Positions 25,494-35,608 are shown, counted from the stretch's first letter. The stretch is 64,000 nt of DNA from Pseudomonas tolaasii NCPPB 2192 (GCF_002813445.1 NZ_PHHD01000001.1:5704001-5768000), one strand, 5' to 3'. Notes: generated by a model from the letters alone, not told the origin. A program made the numbers and translations.

Positions 25494-28012
25494 GCGGGTT
25501 CTCCGTTATCCAGCCATTCCAAAACCAGCCCTTCCAGCGACATGCCCTGTTGCAGGGTGACGAAACCGTCACCATCGGTACGGCCTTCGAAACGTGCGCC
25601 GTCTTTGCGCACCAGGGCGTAGGCACGGTTGCGGATAGGCTCACCGTTGGTCAGAAAGGTCTGAAAGCGTTCGTTGAACGATGTGCCGGGCCAGCTATTG
25701 AGTTCGGTAGCGGCGTTGCTTGGGCCAATGAAGTACGTGTTCGCAGCCTTCACCGTGAAGTTGCCGGGCATGCCCAGCTCGATATTGCCGCCCTGCATTT
25801 TGATGTACGCCCCGCCGCATAACAGGGTGATGTGCTTGTCCGCCGCCACCAGAACATGTTGCTGACTGGCGCTGATTTCCACGCTTTGGTCCGCCTGCAC
25901 CTGAATGCTGTTGTGCTGGGCCTGCAACAGCAGCTGCCCCTTATGGGCGATATGGCGCATGTCACCGCCCTGGGCGAACAGGCCGATTTCGTCACCCGCA
26001 TTGATCACCACTTTTTGGCCGGCGGTGAGCTGCTGGTTGTGCTGGGCCACGCTGTCGATATGTTCGCCGGCACCGATCGCAATGCTGCGGGATGTCCCGA
26101 CGGCAACGCCGGCCGGCCCGCTTAACGCGATGATGGGTTGCGCGCCATTGCCGGTGCCATTGGCTTGATCATTGGCACCATGGCCCAATGCATTGACGGC
26201 CTCAGTCAGCGACTGTTGCGGCTGTGAATCCTGAGCAATACCCCTGGCAGTTTCGGCAGATGCCCCCAACTGTTTGGCCAATGTCAGGGCGGCTTGCAGC
26301 ACCTCGATAACCTGTTGGCGCTCCAGTTGGCCCGCGCCGGCCTTGAGTTGAGTTTCAGCGGTCAGCAACAAACCCTTTGCTGCGCGCAACGCGCCGTGAC
26401 CATCTGTTCGTAGCTCAAAACCTTCGCCCCGTGGCCGGCCATCGCCGTAGTGGCGGGGATGAGTCAGGTAGCCCAGATGCAGCGCGCTATGCTCGTGGTC
26501 GCTCATTAACGCGGCGCTGATCTGCGCAGTGGTGTCGTCGATACGCAACTCGTTGGCCCGCGACCCTCTGAACTCGCGGCTTTTGGTGGTCGCCACGGCG
26601 TTGAGCCTGGGCAGTTCGTAAGGCGGCAAATTGGTCTCGCGGTAGGCCCGTCCGGTGGCGATAGGCTGGTCAGGATCGCCATCCAAAAAGCTGATGATCA
26701 GTTCCTGATTCACGCGCGGCACGGCCATGGCGCCCCACGTCGCGCCTGCCCAGCCTTGAGCGACACGGATCCAGCATGAACTCTGGTCGTTGTTTTTGTC
26801 CGAGCGGTCCCACGGGAACTGCACCTTGACCCGGCCCCATTTGTCGCAATAGATCTCTTCACCGGGAGGGCCGACCACCGTGGCGATCTGCGGCCCGTCG
26901 ATGCAGGGTTTATTGCGCAGTGGAGCTTTCCAGTCGGAGGTCCAGCGGATGGCGCTGGCCTTCATTTCATACGATGTGCCGACGTCGCTGCCGAACGATT
27001 CTTCCTGCAGGCTGGTGTGCTGTTTGCCTTCGTGCTTGATGGCGATGGTGCGCCAGCGGTCGTTGAAGTCCTCACGGGGATGCGCGCTCAAGTCGAAGGC
27101 CAACCCTGGTTGCAGGCGTTCATCGTCGCCTTCCACATGGGCGAGCTTGGCGTCATTGCGCAGGGCGGCGAGGCGCGTCTTGGTGAAGGGCTTGCCGGCG
27201 ATATCGCGCTTGTAACGGCCTGGGTAGTCGTAGCGTTCGTAGTCTTTATGCTGGTTGTTCAGGTCCTCGCCGCCGCTGGCAGTGTGCTGCTGGTTGTAAC
27301 GCGGATGGGTGAAGGTGTAGTCGCGCTGCACCTGTACGGCGGTGCGTACCTGCTCGGTGTAATGGAACCGATTCAACGCCGGTTCCATGGCATCGCCACC
27401 GCTCATGGGCTGGTAGATCACCGGGCAATCGGTGTGGGTGCCGATGGTGCCCAGCCCACCGACGCGGTCGGTAAGAACGAGAGTGTGGCCGTCGGCGCGG
27501 TGTTCGAAGGTGTAGAGCAGGCCTTCTTCGGCGGCCAAGCGCGCGATGAAATCGAGGTCGGTTTCACCGGCTTGCACGCAGTATTCGCGCGGTTGGTGGT
27601 CGAAGCAGATCTCGCTGCGGATGTCGGTCAGCTTTTGCTCGGCCAGCACGCTGGTGATGATGTCGGGTACGGTCTGGCCCTGGAAAATGCGCCAATTGGA
27701 GCGCAGATCGAAACGCTTCAGGGTCGGCTCGACCACAGCGGTATAGCGGGTGCGTCGAAAGCCGGTATCGCCTTGCTGAAACAGGCTGACCAGGCCGTGG
27801 ACGTAACGGACTGGAGTCTCGCCACGCCAGAGGGTGAACAGCCCCGCCAGGTCGAGCACCCGATTGAAGTCGATAGCGGCGTTGTGGCTGGCCAGTTCCA
27901 GTTCGAGCTTGAAGGGTTGGGACAGGCCTTCTTCAAGGGTGAACGAGACCACTTCGAAAGCATCGCCCTTCAAGGGTTCAAAGGTGAAACGCAGATCACT
28001 TTTGCGAGGCAT
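25490..28012 (-). CDS. vgrG: T6SS spike protein VgrG (vgrG1), extended
   Basis: 840 residues. The gp27-like and gp5-like core fills residues 1 to about 480; conserved segments include YCVQAGETDLDFIARLAAEE and KVQFPWDRSD. Then come a DUF2345 beta-helix region (about 600-755) and a C-terminal domain of about 85 residues (ERFQTFLTNGEPIRNRAYAL ... DGDGFVTLQQG) that looks like the transthyretin-like extension used to carry effectors. The stop overlaps the tle4 start. Residues 1-470 are nearly identical to vgrG2 at 40150, which lies in inverted orientation, so the two can recombine. Confidence 0.94.
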   Translation of the reverse strand: MPRKSDLRFTFEPLKGDAFEVVSFTLEEGLSQPFKLELELASHNAAIDFNRVLDLAGLFTLWRGETPVRYVHGLVSLFQQGDTGFRRTRYTAVVEPTLKRFDLRSNWRIFQGQTVPDIITSVLAEQKLTDIRSEICFDHQPREYCVQAGETDLDFIARLAAEEGLLYTFEHRADGHTLVLTDRVGGLGTIGTHTDCPVIYQPMSGGDAMEPALNRFHYTEQVRTAVQVQRDYTFTHPRYNQQHTASGGEDLNNQHKDYERYDYPGRYKRDIAGKPFTKTRLAALRNDAKLAHVEGDDERLQPGLAFDLSAHPREDFNDRWRTIAIKHEGKQHTSLQEESFGSDVGTSYEMKASAIRWTSDWKAPLRNKPCIDGPQIATVVGPPGEEIYCDKWGRVKVQFPWDRSDKNNDQSSCWIRVAQGWAGATWGAMAVPRVNQELIISFLDGDPDQPIATGRAYRETNLPPYELPRLNAVATTKSREFRGSRANELRIDDTTAQISAALMSDHEHSALHLGYLTHPRHYGDGRPRGEGFELRTDGHGALRAAKGLLLTAETQLKAGAGQLERQQVIEVLQAALTLAKQLGASAETARGIAQDSQPQQSLTEAVNALGHGANDQANGTGNGAQPIIALSGPAGVAVGTSRSIAIGAGEHIDSVAQHNQQLTAGQKVVINAGDEIGLFAQGGDMRHIAHKGQLLLQAQHNSIQVQADQSVEISASQQHVLVAADKHITLLCGGAYIKMQGGNIELGMPGNFTVKAANTYFIGPSNAATELNSWPGTSFNERFQTFLTNGEPIRNRAYALVRKDGARFEGRTDGDGFVTLQQGMSLEGLVLEWLDNGEPA

Positions 28013-28017
28013 AGTGG

Positions 28018-29436
28018 CTAGTCCTTACGTTCGCTATCAAGAATCGCAACCCGTTGATACAGCTCCGGCTCCCAGCCCTGCGCCGTGGTCTCGCGCATCA
28101 GCCGCGCAACGTTGGCGTACAGGTCGTCCGCCAGCCACGACAGGCCACGCGAGGCCAGCAGGTCGGCGGCTATCACCGTGGCGTAGCTGCGCTGACGCGG
28201 GGCGTCATGGGTGGCATGCAGTTCTTGCAAGCGCAGCAGCACCACTTCGACGCCTTCGGTATTGAGTTGGGTGGTGAGTTCGTCGCGCAGCCCGGCATAT
28301 TCCTGCACCGGGCTGCCGGTGGTTTGCGCCTGATCGGCGCAGGTGATCCAGGCCTGGGTTTGTGCATCCACAAACGGCGTGCCGTCGCTGAAGCACAGCT
28401 CCAGCAGCGCAGGCAGGCGGCAGACGAAACGCTCGCAGGTCTGCCGGATGGCGGCGGCGACTTCTTCCATCGCCAGGCGTGAGGCGACCTGGGCGGCCAG
28501 GTAGCTGCCGCGCAACCAGTACGGCGAGGCGCAGACGCTTTTTTCGATGCGCAGCAGCAGGTTTGGCTCAATGGCGTTGTGATTCAGCGCATCCTGGTAG
28601 CCGTCGACGATATCCCTGGGCACGGCGGTCAATTCGGTGCGACGGTCACGGGTGATGAGCGGCGCGGTGCGCAGGTGCGACCACAGGCCGAAGCGTCGCA
28701 ATTGGTAGCCGGTGGGGTCGTAGGGGTCTTGCTGGTTGACCTGTTCGGCCATGGACAACACGGCGTGGCGTTGTTCGCGCTCGTTGCTCGGTGCTTGCGG
28801 TTTGGGGCGGGTGAAAAATGCGGACTCCAGCGCGGTGCCGGAGGTGGTCGCACGGGCCGGCTCAGTGGCGACGACAGGCTCGCTGTATTTGTTCAGTTGG
28901 CGTTGCAACGCGTCCAACGGCTCGGGGTCGAGCTTGGCGCTTTGAGCACAACGTTGCAGGTTGGCCAGGGCCAGTTCCGCTGCGGCTTGATAGGCCGGTT
29001 CAAAACTGCTGCGTTCCAGGGTCGGCAACACCTGCCCCAGGTCGCCCAGCAGGCGCTGCACTTGCTTGCGTTTGTTGAGGTAGCCGGTGGGGCCTGGCTT
29101 GGGGTGGGCACTATCCCAATACAGTTCAACCATGCCGGCTATCAGGCCCAGGGCATCGGCCCAGCGCGCCCATTGGCGGGTGCGCAACCAAACTACTTGC
29201 AGATGGCCGAGAATGCGCCAGTGCTTGCACTGGGTCGCCAGGTATTGGCGGGAGGCTTCGTCGATATACGGCCAGTCGATATCGCCTTCACGCAGCCCGC
29301 CGAGCTTGACCATTTCCTGATCGATGGCCTGGTAGGTTTCGTCCTCGACATCGAAATGACCGGCGGGTTGCTCCGGATCGATGGGCGTCAGCAGCAGCTT
29401 GACGATGTCTGCCGGCACGTCGATCACCAGCGACAT
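28018..29436 (-). CDS. tssA: T6SS baseplate/tail-cap protein TssA
   Basis: 472 residues. The N-terminal ImpA domain is clear (LLTPIDPEQPAGHFDVEDE, then DIDWPYIDEASRQYLATQCK and LRTRQWARWADALGL). The C-terminal half is a VasJ-like helical region. TssA primes baseplate and sheath assembly and then caps the growing tail. It starts 13 bases inside the tagO gene and ends five bases before vgrG1, so it is part of the tight left operon. Confidence 0.92.
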   Translation of the reverse strand: MSLVIDVPADIVKLLLTPIDPEQPAGHFDVEDETYQAIDQEMVKLGGLREGDIDWPYIDEASRQYLATQCKHWRILGHLQVVWLRTRQWARWADALGLIAGMVELYWDSAHPKPGPTGYLNKRKQVQRLLGDLGQVLPTLERSSFEPAYQAAAELALANLQRCAQSAKLDPEPLDALQRQLNKYSEPVVATEPARATTSGTALESAFFTRPKPQAPSNEREQRHAVLSMAEQVNQQDPYDPTGYQLRRFGLWSHLRTAPLITRDRRTELTAVPRDIVDGYQDALNHNAIEPNLLLRIEKSVCASPYWLRGSYLAAQVASRLAMEEVAAAIRQTCERFVCRLPALLELCFSDGTPFVDAQTQAWITCADQAQTTGSPVQEYAGLRDELTTQLNTEGVEVVLLRLQELHATHDAPRQRSYATVIAADLLASRGLSWLADDLYANVARLMRETTAQGWEPELYQRVAILDSERKD

Positions 29437-30086
29437 ACCTGGCGCTCCTGTTCGATCAGTTCACCCAGCCCGTCGGCATCGAACACCAGCCCATGCAGTC
29501 TCGGGTAATCGCTCTCGACTCGCACCCGCTGGCCGCCACCCATGTTGCGCAGTAGAGAAATAGCCCGCAGCCCGCGTCCGGCATCAACCACCAGGCCGGC
29601 GTCGTCCAAGACCTGCCACTGGTAGGCCTCAGAGATCGGCCGTTCATCCTTGAACAGCTGGATGCGAATCTTGTTGGGCTTGGCCGGCTCATCCAGCACC
29701 AGTTGCAGCCGCGAGATTTTCGATTCACAACTGATCGCCAGGTAAGGTCGAGGCGGCAACGCCCCCAACGCTGGGGCGGAGATCACCAGACGGTGTTGCT
29801 GGTCGTTGTCCGGCTCAGGGAAGGATGACAACAGAAAACGCTGATCCTCGGGCGGGCGCTTGGCCTCATTGCGTTGCACCAGATCGACAATCGGCAATAC
29901 CCGGCCAAGTGCACGTGGCGGCGCCGGTGTGTGATGGATAGGTGTACCGGCGGCTAAATCAAAACATTCCAGACGCTTCAAGGGCGAGACGATGGCAGGG
30001 CAATCCCGAGTGGCTGCCTGCGCGTCCATTACCGCCACAACCGTCAAGCAGAACGCCCGTTTCCATCCTCGCCATCCGTCGCGCAT
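29424..30086 (-). CDS. tagO: T6SS-associated protein TagO/VasI
   Basis: 220 residues from the ATG at 30086, preferred over ATGs at 30092 and 30119 because AGGAG sits six bases before it. A signal peptide is present (RAFCLTVVAVMDAQA), then CPAIVSPLKRLECFDLAAGTP, the Cys-containing start typical of VasI proteins, and PYLAISCESKISRLQLVLD. Family members are found in many T6SS loci; their action in the periplasm is not well defined. First gene of the left operon, reading away from tssB. Confidence 0.84.
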   Translation of the reverse strand: MRDGWRGWKRAFCLTVVAVMDAQAATRDCPAIVSPLKRLECFDLAAGTPIHHTPAPPRALGRVLPIVDLVQRNEAKRPPEDQRFLLSSFPEPDNDQQHRLVISAPALGALPPRPYLAISCESKISRLQLVLDEPAKPNKIRIQLFKDERPISEAYQWQVLDDAGLVVDAGRGLRAISLLRNMGGGQRVRVESDYPRLHGLVFDADGLGELIEQERQVCRW

Positions 30087-30420
30087 CAACATCTCCTGAT
30101 AGGCCTCACCAAAATCCAAACCTGATATTTTTCAACTTTCGAACTAACGTTGCTCAGTCAGAAAGTTGCTTTCACAACTTCACGAGCGTCACCTGAGCGC
30201 AATGATCCAGGCAAGTAAAAACAAACAAAACACCGCCAAAACATGAATAAAAAGAAGCCTCTCTCAGATACTTCTATAAAACTCGTAGGAAAAATATAAA
30301 TATTTCCTTAAGCGTTTTTTCCTACATCCAACACCCACGAATCTCGCCCATTTCGTCCTACATGACAAGGCTTGCCAGAGAGGGTTTAAATACGCCGACC
30401 TTACGAAAAGGATTTTCCCC
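30087..30420. promoter_or_regulatory. Divergent T6SS promoter region, AT-rich
   Basis: 334 bases between tagO and tssB without a gene. It is clearly AT-richer than the rest of the window (lowest at about 30190-30330). It contains the inverted repeat at 30285-30325 and two direct copies of TCCTACAT at 30320 and 30356. A TTTAAATA string near 30385 could be a -10 element for tssB; I see no convincing sigma-54 GG-N10-GC site. AAGGA precedes the tssB start. Confidence 0.6.
30285..30325. repeat. Inverted repeat in the T6SS promoter region
   Basis: GTAGGAAAAA at 30285-30294 is complementary to TTTTTCCTAC at 30316-30325. Inside it, 30288-30307 is itself nearly palindromic. Could be an operator or an H-NS/MvaT-type nucleation site. 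Confidence 0.5.
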
Positions 30421-30924
30421 ATGTCGAAATCTCATGGTTCTGTCGCGCCAAAAGAACGCGTCAACATCAAGTATGTCCCGGCCACGGGCGATCAGCAGGC
30501 CGAAGTTGAACTGCCCCTGAAGTTATTGATCACGGGCGACTTCAAAGGCCACGGCAAACTAACGGCATTGGAAGACAGACAATCTGTTCGAATAGATAAA
30601 GACACGTTCAATGAAGTTCTGACCAAAGCCGAAGTTGCTCTGGACATGGCGGTTCCTTCTGTCTTGAACAACGATCACGACACCGACCTGAATGTGCAAC
30701 TTCAATTCAAAAATATTAATGACTTCGGCCCCGACGCGGTTGCCCGCCAAGTACCGGAATTGAACAAGTTGCTGGAACTGCGCGAAGCCCTGGTTGCGCT
30801 CAAGGGGCCGATGGGTAACGTCCCGGCCTTTCGCAAACACCTGCAAAACCTGCTGACCGATGAAACCGCCCGCCTACGTTTGGCGAGCGAACTGAACCTG
30901 GTCCTCGACGCGCCAAACAACTGA
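30421..30924 (+). CDS. tssB: T6SS sheath small subunit TssB
   Basis: 167 residues. The family's N-terminus (SHGSVAPKERVNIKY) and the sheath segment NLLTDETARLRLASEL are typical of TssB/VipA. It forms the contractile sheath with TssC and is first in the right-hand operon, downstream of the AT-rich promoter region. The C-terminus and length are normal. Confidence 0.95.
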   Translation: MSKSHGSVAPKERVNIKYVPATGDQQAEVELPLKLLITGDFKGHGKLTALEDRQSVRIDKDTFNEVLTKAEVALDMAVPSVLNNDHDTDLNVQLQFKNINDFGPDAVARQVPELNKLLELREALVALKGPMGNVPAFRKHLQNLLTDETARLRLASELNLVLDAPNN

Positions 30925-30955
30925 TTTGAACGCCCTTCTCAACGGAGTACTCCCC

Positions 30956-32434
30956 ATGCCTATGGAAAGCGCCGCCGCCCAAATACCGGTGGCTGACGAA
31001 GAACCGTCGTTGCTTGACCAATTGCTGGCCAACACCACCATTCGCTCCTCTCAGGAAGGCTATGCCGTTGCCCGCCAAGGCGTGGCTGCGTTCATCAGCG
31101 AGATCCTGCAAAGCGGTGATCACCAGCAGCCGGTAAACAAACACCGGGTCGACCAGATGATTGCCGAGATCGATCGCGCATTGAGCAAGCAGATGGACGT
31201 GATCCTGCATCAGCCGCAGTTCCAGCAACTGGAGTCGTCGTGGCGTGGGCTGAAGCTGCTGGTGGATCGCACGGACTTTCGCGAGAACATCAAGCTGGAA
31301 ATGCTGCACGTTACGAAAGAGGAACTGCTGGACGACTTCGACAACGCCGGCGACATCACCCGCAGTGGCTTGTACAAGCACGTCTACACCGCCGGCTACG
31401 GCCAATTCGGTGGTGAGCCGGTGGGTGCCATTGTCGGCAACTACACTTTTGGCCCCAGCTCGCCAGACATCAAGTTGCTCAGCTATGTGGCCTCCATCGG
31501 CGCCATGTCCCATGCACCGTTTGTCTCGGCTGCGGGCCCCGAGCTGTTCAACCTGGAAGGCTTCCAGGGTCTGCCCGACCTCAAGGAGGTCAGCGACATT
31601 TTCGAAGGCCCACGCCACACCAAATGGCGCAGCCTGCGCGAATCCGAAGACGCCCGCCACTTGGCCCTGACCCTGCCTCGCTTCCTGCTGCGGCCGCCCT
31701 ACAGCACCGACGACAATTCAACGCGCAGCTTCGGCTACGACGAAACCGTCGACGGCAACCACGACAACTACCTGTGGGGCAACACCGCGTTCCTGATGGC
31801 CTCGCGCATCACTGACAGCTTTGCCCGATACCGCTGGTGCCCGAACATCATTGGCCCGCAATCCGGCGGTGCGGTGGATGACTTGCCGGTGCACTTGTAC
31901 GAATCCCTCGGCCAATTGCAGGCGAAGATCCCTACCGAAGTGCTGATCTCCGACCGCAAGGAGTTCGAGCTGGCCGAAGCCGGTTTTATCCCGCTGACCA
32001 TGCGCAAAGACAGCGACAACGCGGCATTCTTCTCGGCCAACTCGGTGCAAAAACCGAAGAACTTCCCCAAGACCCGAGAAGGCCAGGAAGCCCAGACCAA
32101 CTACAAGCTCGGCACCCAGTTGCCGTACCTGTTTATCGTCAATCGCCTGGCCCACTACATCAAGGTGCTGCAGCGCGAACAGATCGGCAGCTGGAAGGAG
32201 CGCCAGGACCTGGAGCGCGAACTCAACACCTGGCTCAAGCAGTACATCGCCGACCAGGAAAACCCTTCATCCGATGTGCGTAGTCGTCGCCCGTTGCGCG
32301 CCGCACAAATCGTTGTGCAGGACGTGGCCGGCGATCCGGGGTGGTACCAGGTGTCGTTGGCAGTACGCCCGCACTTCAAGTACATGGGCGCCAACTTCGA
32401 GATCTCATTGGTCGGTCGGCTGGACACCCAATAA
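30956..32434 (+). CDS. tssC: T6SS sheath large subunit TssC
   Basis: 492 residues from the ATG at 30956, which has GGAG eight bases upstream; a TTG at 30926 is in frame but less likely. WRGLKLLVDRTDF, EPVGAIVGNYTFGPSSPD and MSHAPFVSAAGPELF are strong TssC/VipB signatures, as is the C-terminal YMGANFEISLVGRLD. It follows tssB by 31 bases and is directly abutted by tssE. Confidence 0.97.
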   Translation: MPMESAAAQIPVADEEPSLLDQLLANTTIRSSQEGYAVARQGVAAFISEILQSGDHQQPVNKHRVDQMIAEIDRALSKQMDVILHQPQFQQLESSWRGLKLLVDRTDFRENIKLEMLHVTKEELLDDFDNAGDITRSGLYKHVYTAGYGQFGGEPVGAIVGNYTFGPSSPDIKLLSYVASIGAMSHAPFVSAAGPELFNLEGFQGLPDLKEVSDIFEGPRHTKWRSLRESEDARHLALTLPRFLLRPPYSTDDNSTRSFGYDETVDGNHDNYLWGNTAFLMASRITDSFARYRWCPNIIGPQSGGAVDDLPVHLYESLGQLQAKIPTEVLISDRKEFELAEAGFIPLTMRKDSDNAAFFSANSVQKPKNFPKTREGQEAQTNYKLGTQLPYLFIVNRLAHYIKVLQREQIGSWKERQDLERELNTWLKQYIADQENPSSDVRSRRPLRAAQIVVQDVAGDPGWYQVSLAVRPHFKYMGANFEISLVGRLDTQ

Positions 32435-32848
32435 GTGGGCTGCAGCCTGTTTGAACGCCTGGAACCCGATGCTCCGCGCTACCGCCCCGGCAGCGCGGAT
32501 GAACAGGCGCGCCAACGCGTCGAGGCGATCAAACGCCACCTGGAACAGGTCCTCAACTCACGCCAGGGCTGCTCGCAAAGCAGCCCTGAACTGGGGCTGC
32601 GCGACTTCAACGGCGTCACCCAGGCCAGCAGCGATTTGGTGGTCGCCATCAGCGCCGATATCCGGCGCTCAGTGGAGGCGTTTGAACCCCGGATCACAGT
32701 AACCGGCGTGCGTTATCAGCCCGACCCGGACCAGCCGCTGGAGCTGAACTTTCGCCTGAATTGCCAGGTGCGGGTCAACCACAAGGACGAACAGGTGCAG
32801 ATCGAGGTGGCCATGTACGGCCGCGACGGCTACACCCGCGTGAAATGA
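32435..32848 (+). CDS. tssE: T6SS baseplate protein TssE (gp25-like)
   Basis: 137 residues with a GTG start immediately after the tssC stop, so translation is coupled. SLFERLEP near the N-terminus and LGLRDFNGVTQASSDL in the middle are standard for TssE. It closes the sheath to the baseplate. A GTG start is inferred because no ATG fits before the conserved N-terminus. Confidence 0.93.
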   Translation: MGCSLFERLEPDAPRYRPGSADEQARQRVEAIKRHLEQVLNSRQGCSQSSPELGLRDFNGVTQASSDLVVAISADIRRSVEAFEPRITVTGVRYQPDPDQPLELNFRLNCQVRVNHKDEQVQIEVAMYGRDGYTRVK

Positions 32849-32855
32849 GGATGCG

Positions 32856-34622
32856 ATGGACTTGAAACAACGCTTTGCCGAGGAGTTGCGCTACCTGCGC
32901 GAACTCGGCCGCGAGTTTGCCGAGGACAACCCGCAACTGGCGCAATTTCTAGGCGATCAGGCCGGTGACCCCGACGTGGAGCGGCTGCTGGAGGGCTTTG
33001 CCTTCCTCACCGCCAAGCTGGGGATGAAGATCGACGACGACTTGCCGGAGCTGACCCACCCGCTGTTGCAGATGCTTTGGCCCAACTACCTGCGACCTCT
33101 GCCCAGTGCGACCATCATTCGCTTCGAACCGCTGCCCGATGCGATCAGCCAACGCCAGCTGATTCCCAAAGGCACGCCGTTGTTTGCCAAACCGGTGGAT
33201 GGCATCTCCTACCAGTTTCGCACCTGCACCGACGTCAACCTGTACCCGCTGGCCTTGCAGGAAGTCAGCGACGCCCACAGCCGTGAGGCTTCGGTGATGC
33301 GCATCGACCTCAAGGTGCTGACGGTGCAACCGCTGACCAGCATGGCCTGCGATCAGCTGGATTTTCACCTGGGCGGCGATAACGCCACCGCGCTGACCTT
33401 GTACCTGTGGCTGGCCCATTATCTGGACAGCGTCACGCTGCACGTTGATAAGCAAAGCTATCGCCTGTCGGCCAAGGATATCGGCTTTCCCGGTTTCACC
33501 CCTGACGAGGCACTGCTGCCCTACCCGCGCAATGTGTTCGATGGCTACCGCATCCTGCAGGAATACTTTGTGTTCCCGCAGCGGTTCCACTTTTTCAGCC
33601 TGACTCGGTTGGCTCACGTTTGGCCGGATGTCAGCGCCACCACGCTGCGCTTCGAATTTCAGTTCACCCGGCCCATGCCGCCCGACATCCGCCTGCGCAC
33701 CAGCGACCTGCACCTGTACTGCGCGCCGGCCGTCAACCTGTTCCGCCACGATGCCAACCCTATCGCGCTGGACGGGCGCAGCCTGGAACGGCGCATCAGC
33801 CCCAGCGGCAGTCAGCCTGAGGCTTACGAGATTTTCAGTGTCGACCGGGTGGCCGGTTGGGATGCAGCCGACAAGGAGCGCAAAGGCGATCCTCTACGGC
33901 GGTTCACGCCTTTCGAGTCATTCCAGCATGAGATCGAACATGCAAGGGGCCGCACGGCACTGTACTTCCGCACGCATATCGAAGAGTCCCATGGCCGCGA
34001 GGGCCTGCGCCATCGCATTGCCTTCGTGCGCGGCGATGAGAGCCTGTACATCGGCGAGCATGAAGCGGCGTCCATCGAACTGACCTGCAGCAATCGCGAC
34101 CTGCCGCAGTTGCTGGGTGCGGGCGATGTGTCGCTGTCTACCGAAGTCACGCCGTCGTTTGCCACCTACACCAACCTGATTGCACCGACGCGCAGCTACC
34201 GGCCGGTGCTGGACAGCAGCCTGCACTGGACGCTGATTTCCAACCTGTCGCTGAACTACCTGTCGTTGCTGTCGGCCGAACCTCTCAAGGCGGTGATCCG
34301 TGCCTATGACTTCGCCGCGTTGCACGACCTGCAACAAGCCCGCGCCACTCGCAAACGCCTCAACGGTATCCACGAAGCCGTGACTACTCCTATCGACTGG
34401 CTGATGAAGGGCCAGCCGGTGCGCGGTTTGCAGACCCAACTGAAACTGGACCAGAACGCCTTCCTCTGCGAGGGCGAGCTGTACCTGTTCGCCAGTGTGC
34501 TTTCGCACTTCTTTGCGCTGTACGCGAGCATCAATTCCTTCCATCGCCTGGAAGTGATCAATACCACCAACAACGAGCGTTATGAATGGCCACTGTTGAC
34601 CGGCAGACAACCCGTGATCTAG
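32856..34622 (+). CDS. tssF: T6SS baseplate protein TssF
   Basis: 588 residues, usual length. FAEELRYLRELGREFAEDNP, FLTAKLGMKIDDDLPELTHP and LLQMLWPNYLRPLPS are diagnostic of TssF/VasA. It starts seven bases after tssE, and its end overlaps tssG by 37 bases. TssF and TssG build the wedge of the baseplate together with TssE and TssK. Confidence 0.96.
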   Translation: MDLKQRFAEELRYLRELGREFAEDNPQLAQFLGDQAGDPDVERLLEGFAFLTAKLGMKIDDDLPELTHPLLQMLWPNYLRPLPSATIIRFEPLPDAISQRQLIPKGTPLFAKPVDGISYQFRTCTDVNLYPLALQEVSDAHSREASVMRIDLKVLTVQPLTSMACDQLDFHLGGDNATALTLYLWLAHYLDSVTLHVDKQSYRLSAKDIGFPGFTPDEALLPYPRNVFDGYRILQEYFVFPQRFHFFSLTRLAHVWPDVSATTLRFEFQFTRPMPPDIRLRTSDLHLYCAPAVNLFRHDANPIALDGRSLERRISPSGSQPEAYEIFSVDRVAGWDAADKERKGDPLRRFTPFESFQHEIEHARGRTALYFRTHIEESHGREGLRHRIAFVRGDESLYIGEHEAASIELTCSNRDLPQLLGAGDVSLSTEVTPSFATYTNLIAPTRSYRPVLDSSLHWTLISNLSLNYLSLLSAEPLKAVIRAYDFAALHDLQQARATRKRLNGIHEAVTTPIDWLMKGQPVRGLQTQLKLDQNAFLCEGELYLFASVLSHFFALYASINSFHRLEVINTTNNERYEWPLLTGRQPVI

Positions 34623-35608
34623 CCGATGTGCTGCTGGCCGACGCGCGGAACTATTCGTTTCACCGCCTGCTGGAGCATCTGCACGCCTTGCACGGCGATG
34701 ACCTGGAAGCACAGCCCTTGAGTGCGGCGGCGCGCCGTCGCGTGCGCCTTCAGAGCCATGCGGGGTTGGGCTTTCCGGCTTCCGACGTGGTCGAGGCGGC
34801 ACGTATTGAGGAGGATGGCGACGAGGTGCGTTATCGCTTGCAGACCAGCTTTTTTGGCCTGCACGGTACCGACTCGCCGCTGCCCGGTTACTACCTGGAT
34901 CGCCTGGCCTACGAGCAGGCTCAGGAACGTGGCATCCGTCCGGCGTTTATGGATTTTTTCAATCATCGCTTGCTGACTCTGCTGCACACCAGCTGGCGCA
35001 AGTACCGCTACTACATCCGCTTCCAGGCCGAGGCCAGCGACCGCTTTTCGCGCTATGTGTTTTCCATGATCGGCCTCAACGATAACGACCTGCGGGGAGC
35101 AACACCGCTTCCGTGGGGGCGATTGCTGAGTTTTGCCGGATTGATCGCCAACCGCAGTCGCTCGCCCTCGGTAGTGTCCGGCATCGTTGAACATTGCTTC
35201 GACCTGCACGGCGTGTACATCCGTGAGTTTGAGGCTCGCTCGGTGAGTTTGCCGCAGCGTCAGCGCATGGTATTGGGTAAGGCCAACGGCACGCTGGGCA
35301 GCGACTTTGTGGTGGGTGACCGCAGCAAGACCCGTGCGAGCAAGTTCACTCTGGTGATTCCAGACCTGACCCAGGCACGCTTTCGGCAGTTCTTGCCCAG
35401 TGGCGAGCAGTTCGGACGACTGCGCCAGTTAATGGATTTTTTGCTGCGCGACATCACCGCCTATGACCTGGAACTGGGCCTGCGCGAAGAAGATGTGCCG
35501 CCGTTCAACCTGCAACGCGACAGCGGCACCCACCTGGGCTGGACCAGCTTTATCGAAGACCAGGAACAACGTCACCCCGCCGTAGTGCGGATTCGGGGGC
35601 GCGCATGA
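34586..35608 (+). CDS. tssG: T6SS baseplate protein TssG
   Basis: 340 residues. FHRLLEHLHALHG, FFGLHGTDSPLPGYYLDRLA and FFNHRLLTLLHTSWRKYRY are typical of TssG/VasB. It begins inside tssF by 37 bases and ends with a four-base overlap with the FHA-tssJ fusion gene. Confidence 0.95.
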   Translation: MATVDRQTTRDLADVLLADARNYSFHRLLEHLHALHGDDLEAQPLSAAARRRVRLQSHAGLGFPASDVVEAARIEEDGDEVRYRLQTSFFGLHGTDSPLPGYYLDRLAYEQAQERGIRPAFMDFFNHRLLTLLHTSWRKYRYYIRFQAEASDRFSRYVFSMIGLNDNDLRGATPLPWGRLLSFAGLIANRSRSPSVVSGIVEHCFDLHGVYIREFEARSVSLPQRQRMVLGKANGTLGSDFVVGDRSKTRASKFTLVIPDLTQARFRQFLPSGEQFGRLRQLMDFLLRDITAYDLELGLREEDVPPFNLQRDSGTHLGWTSFIEDQEQRHPAVVRIRGRA

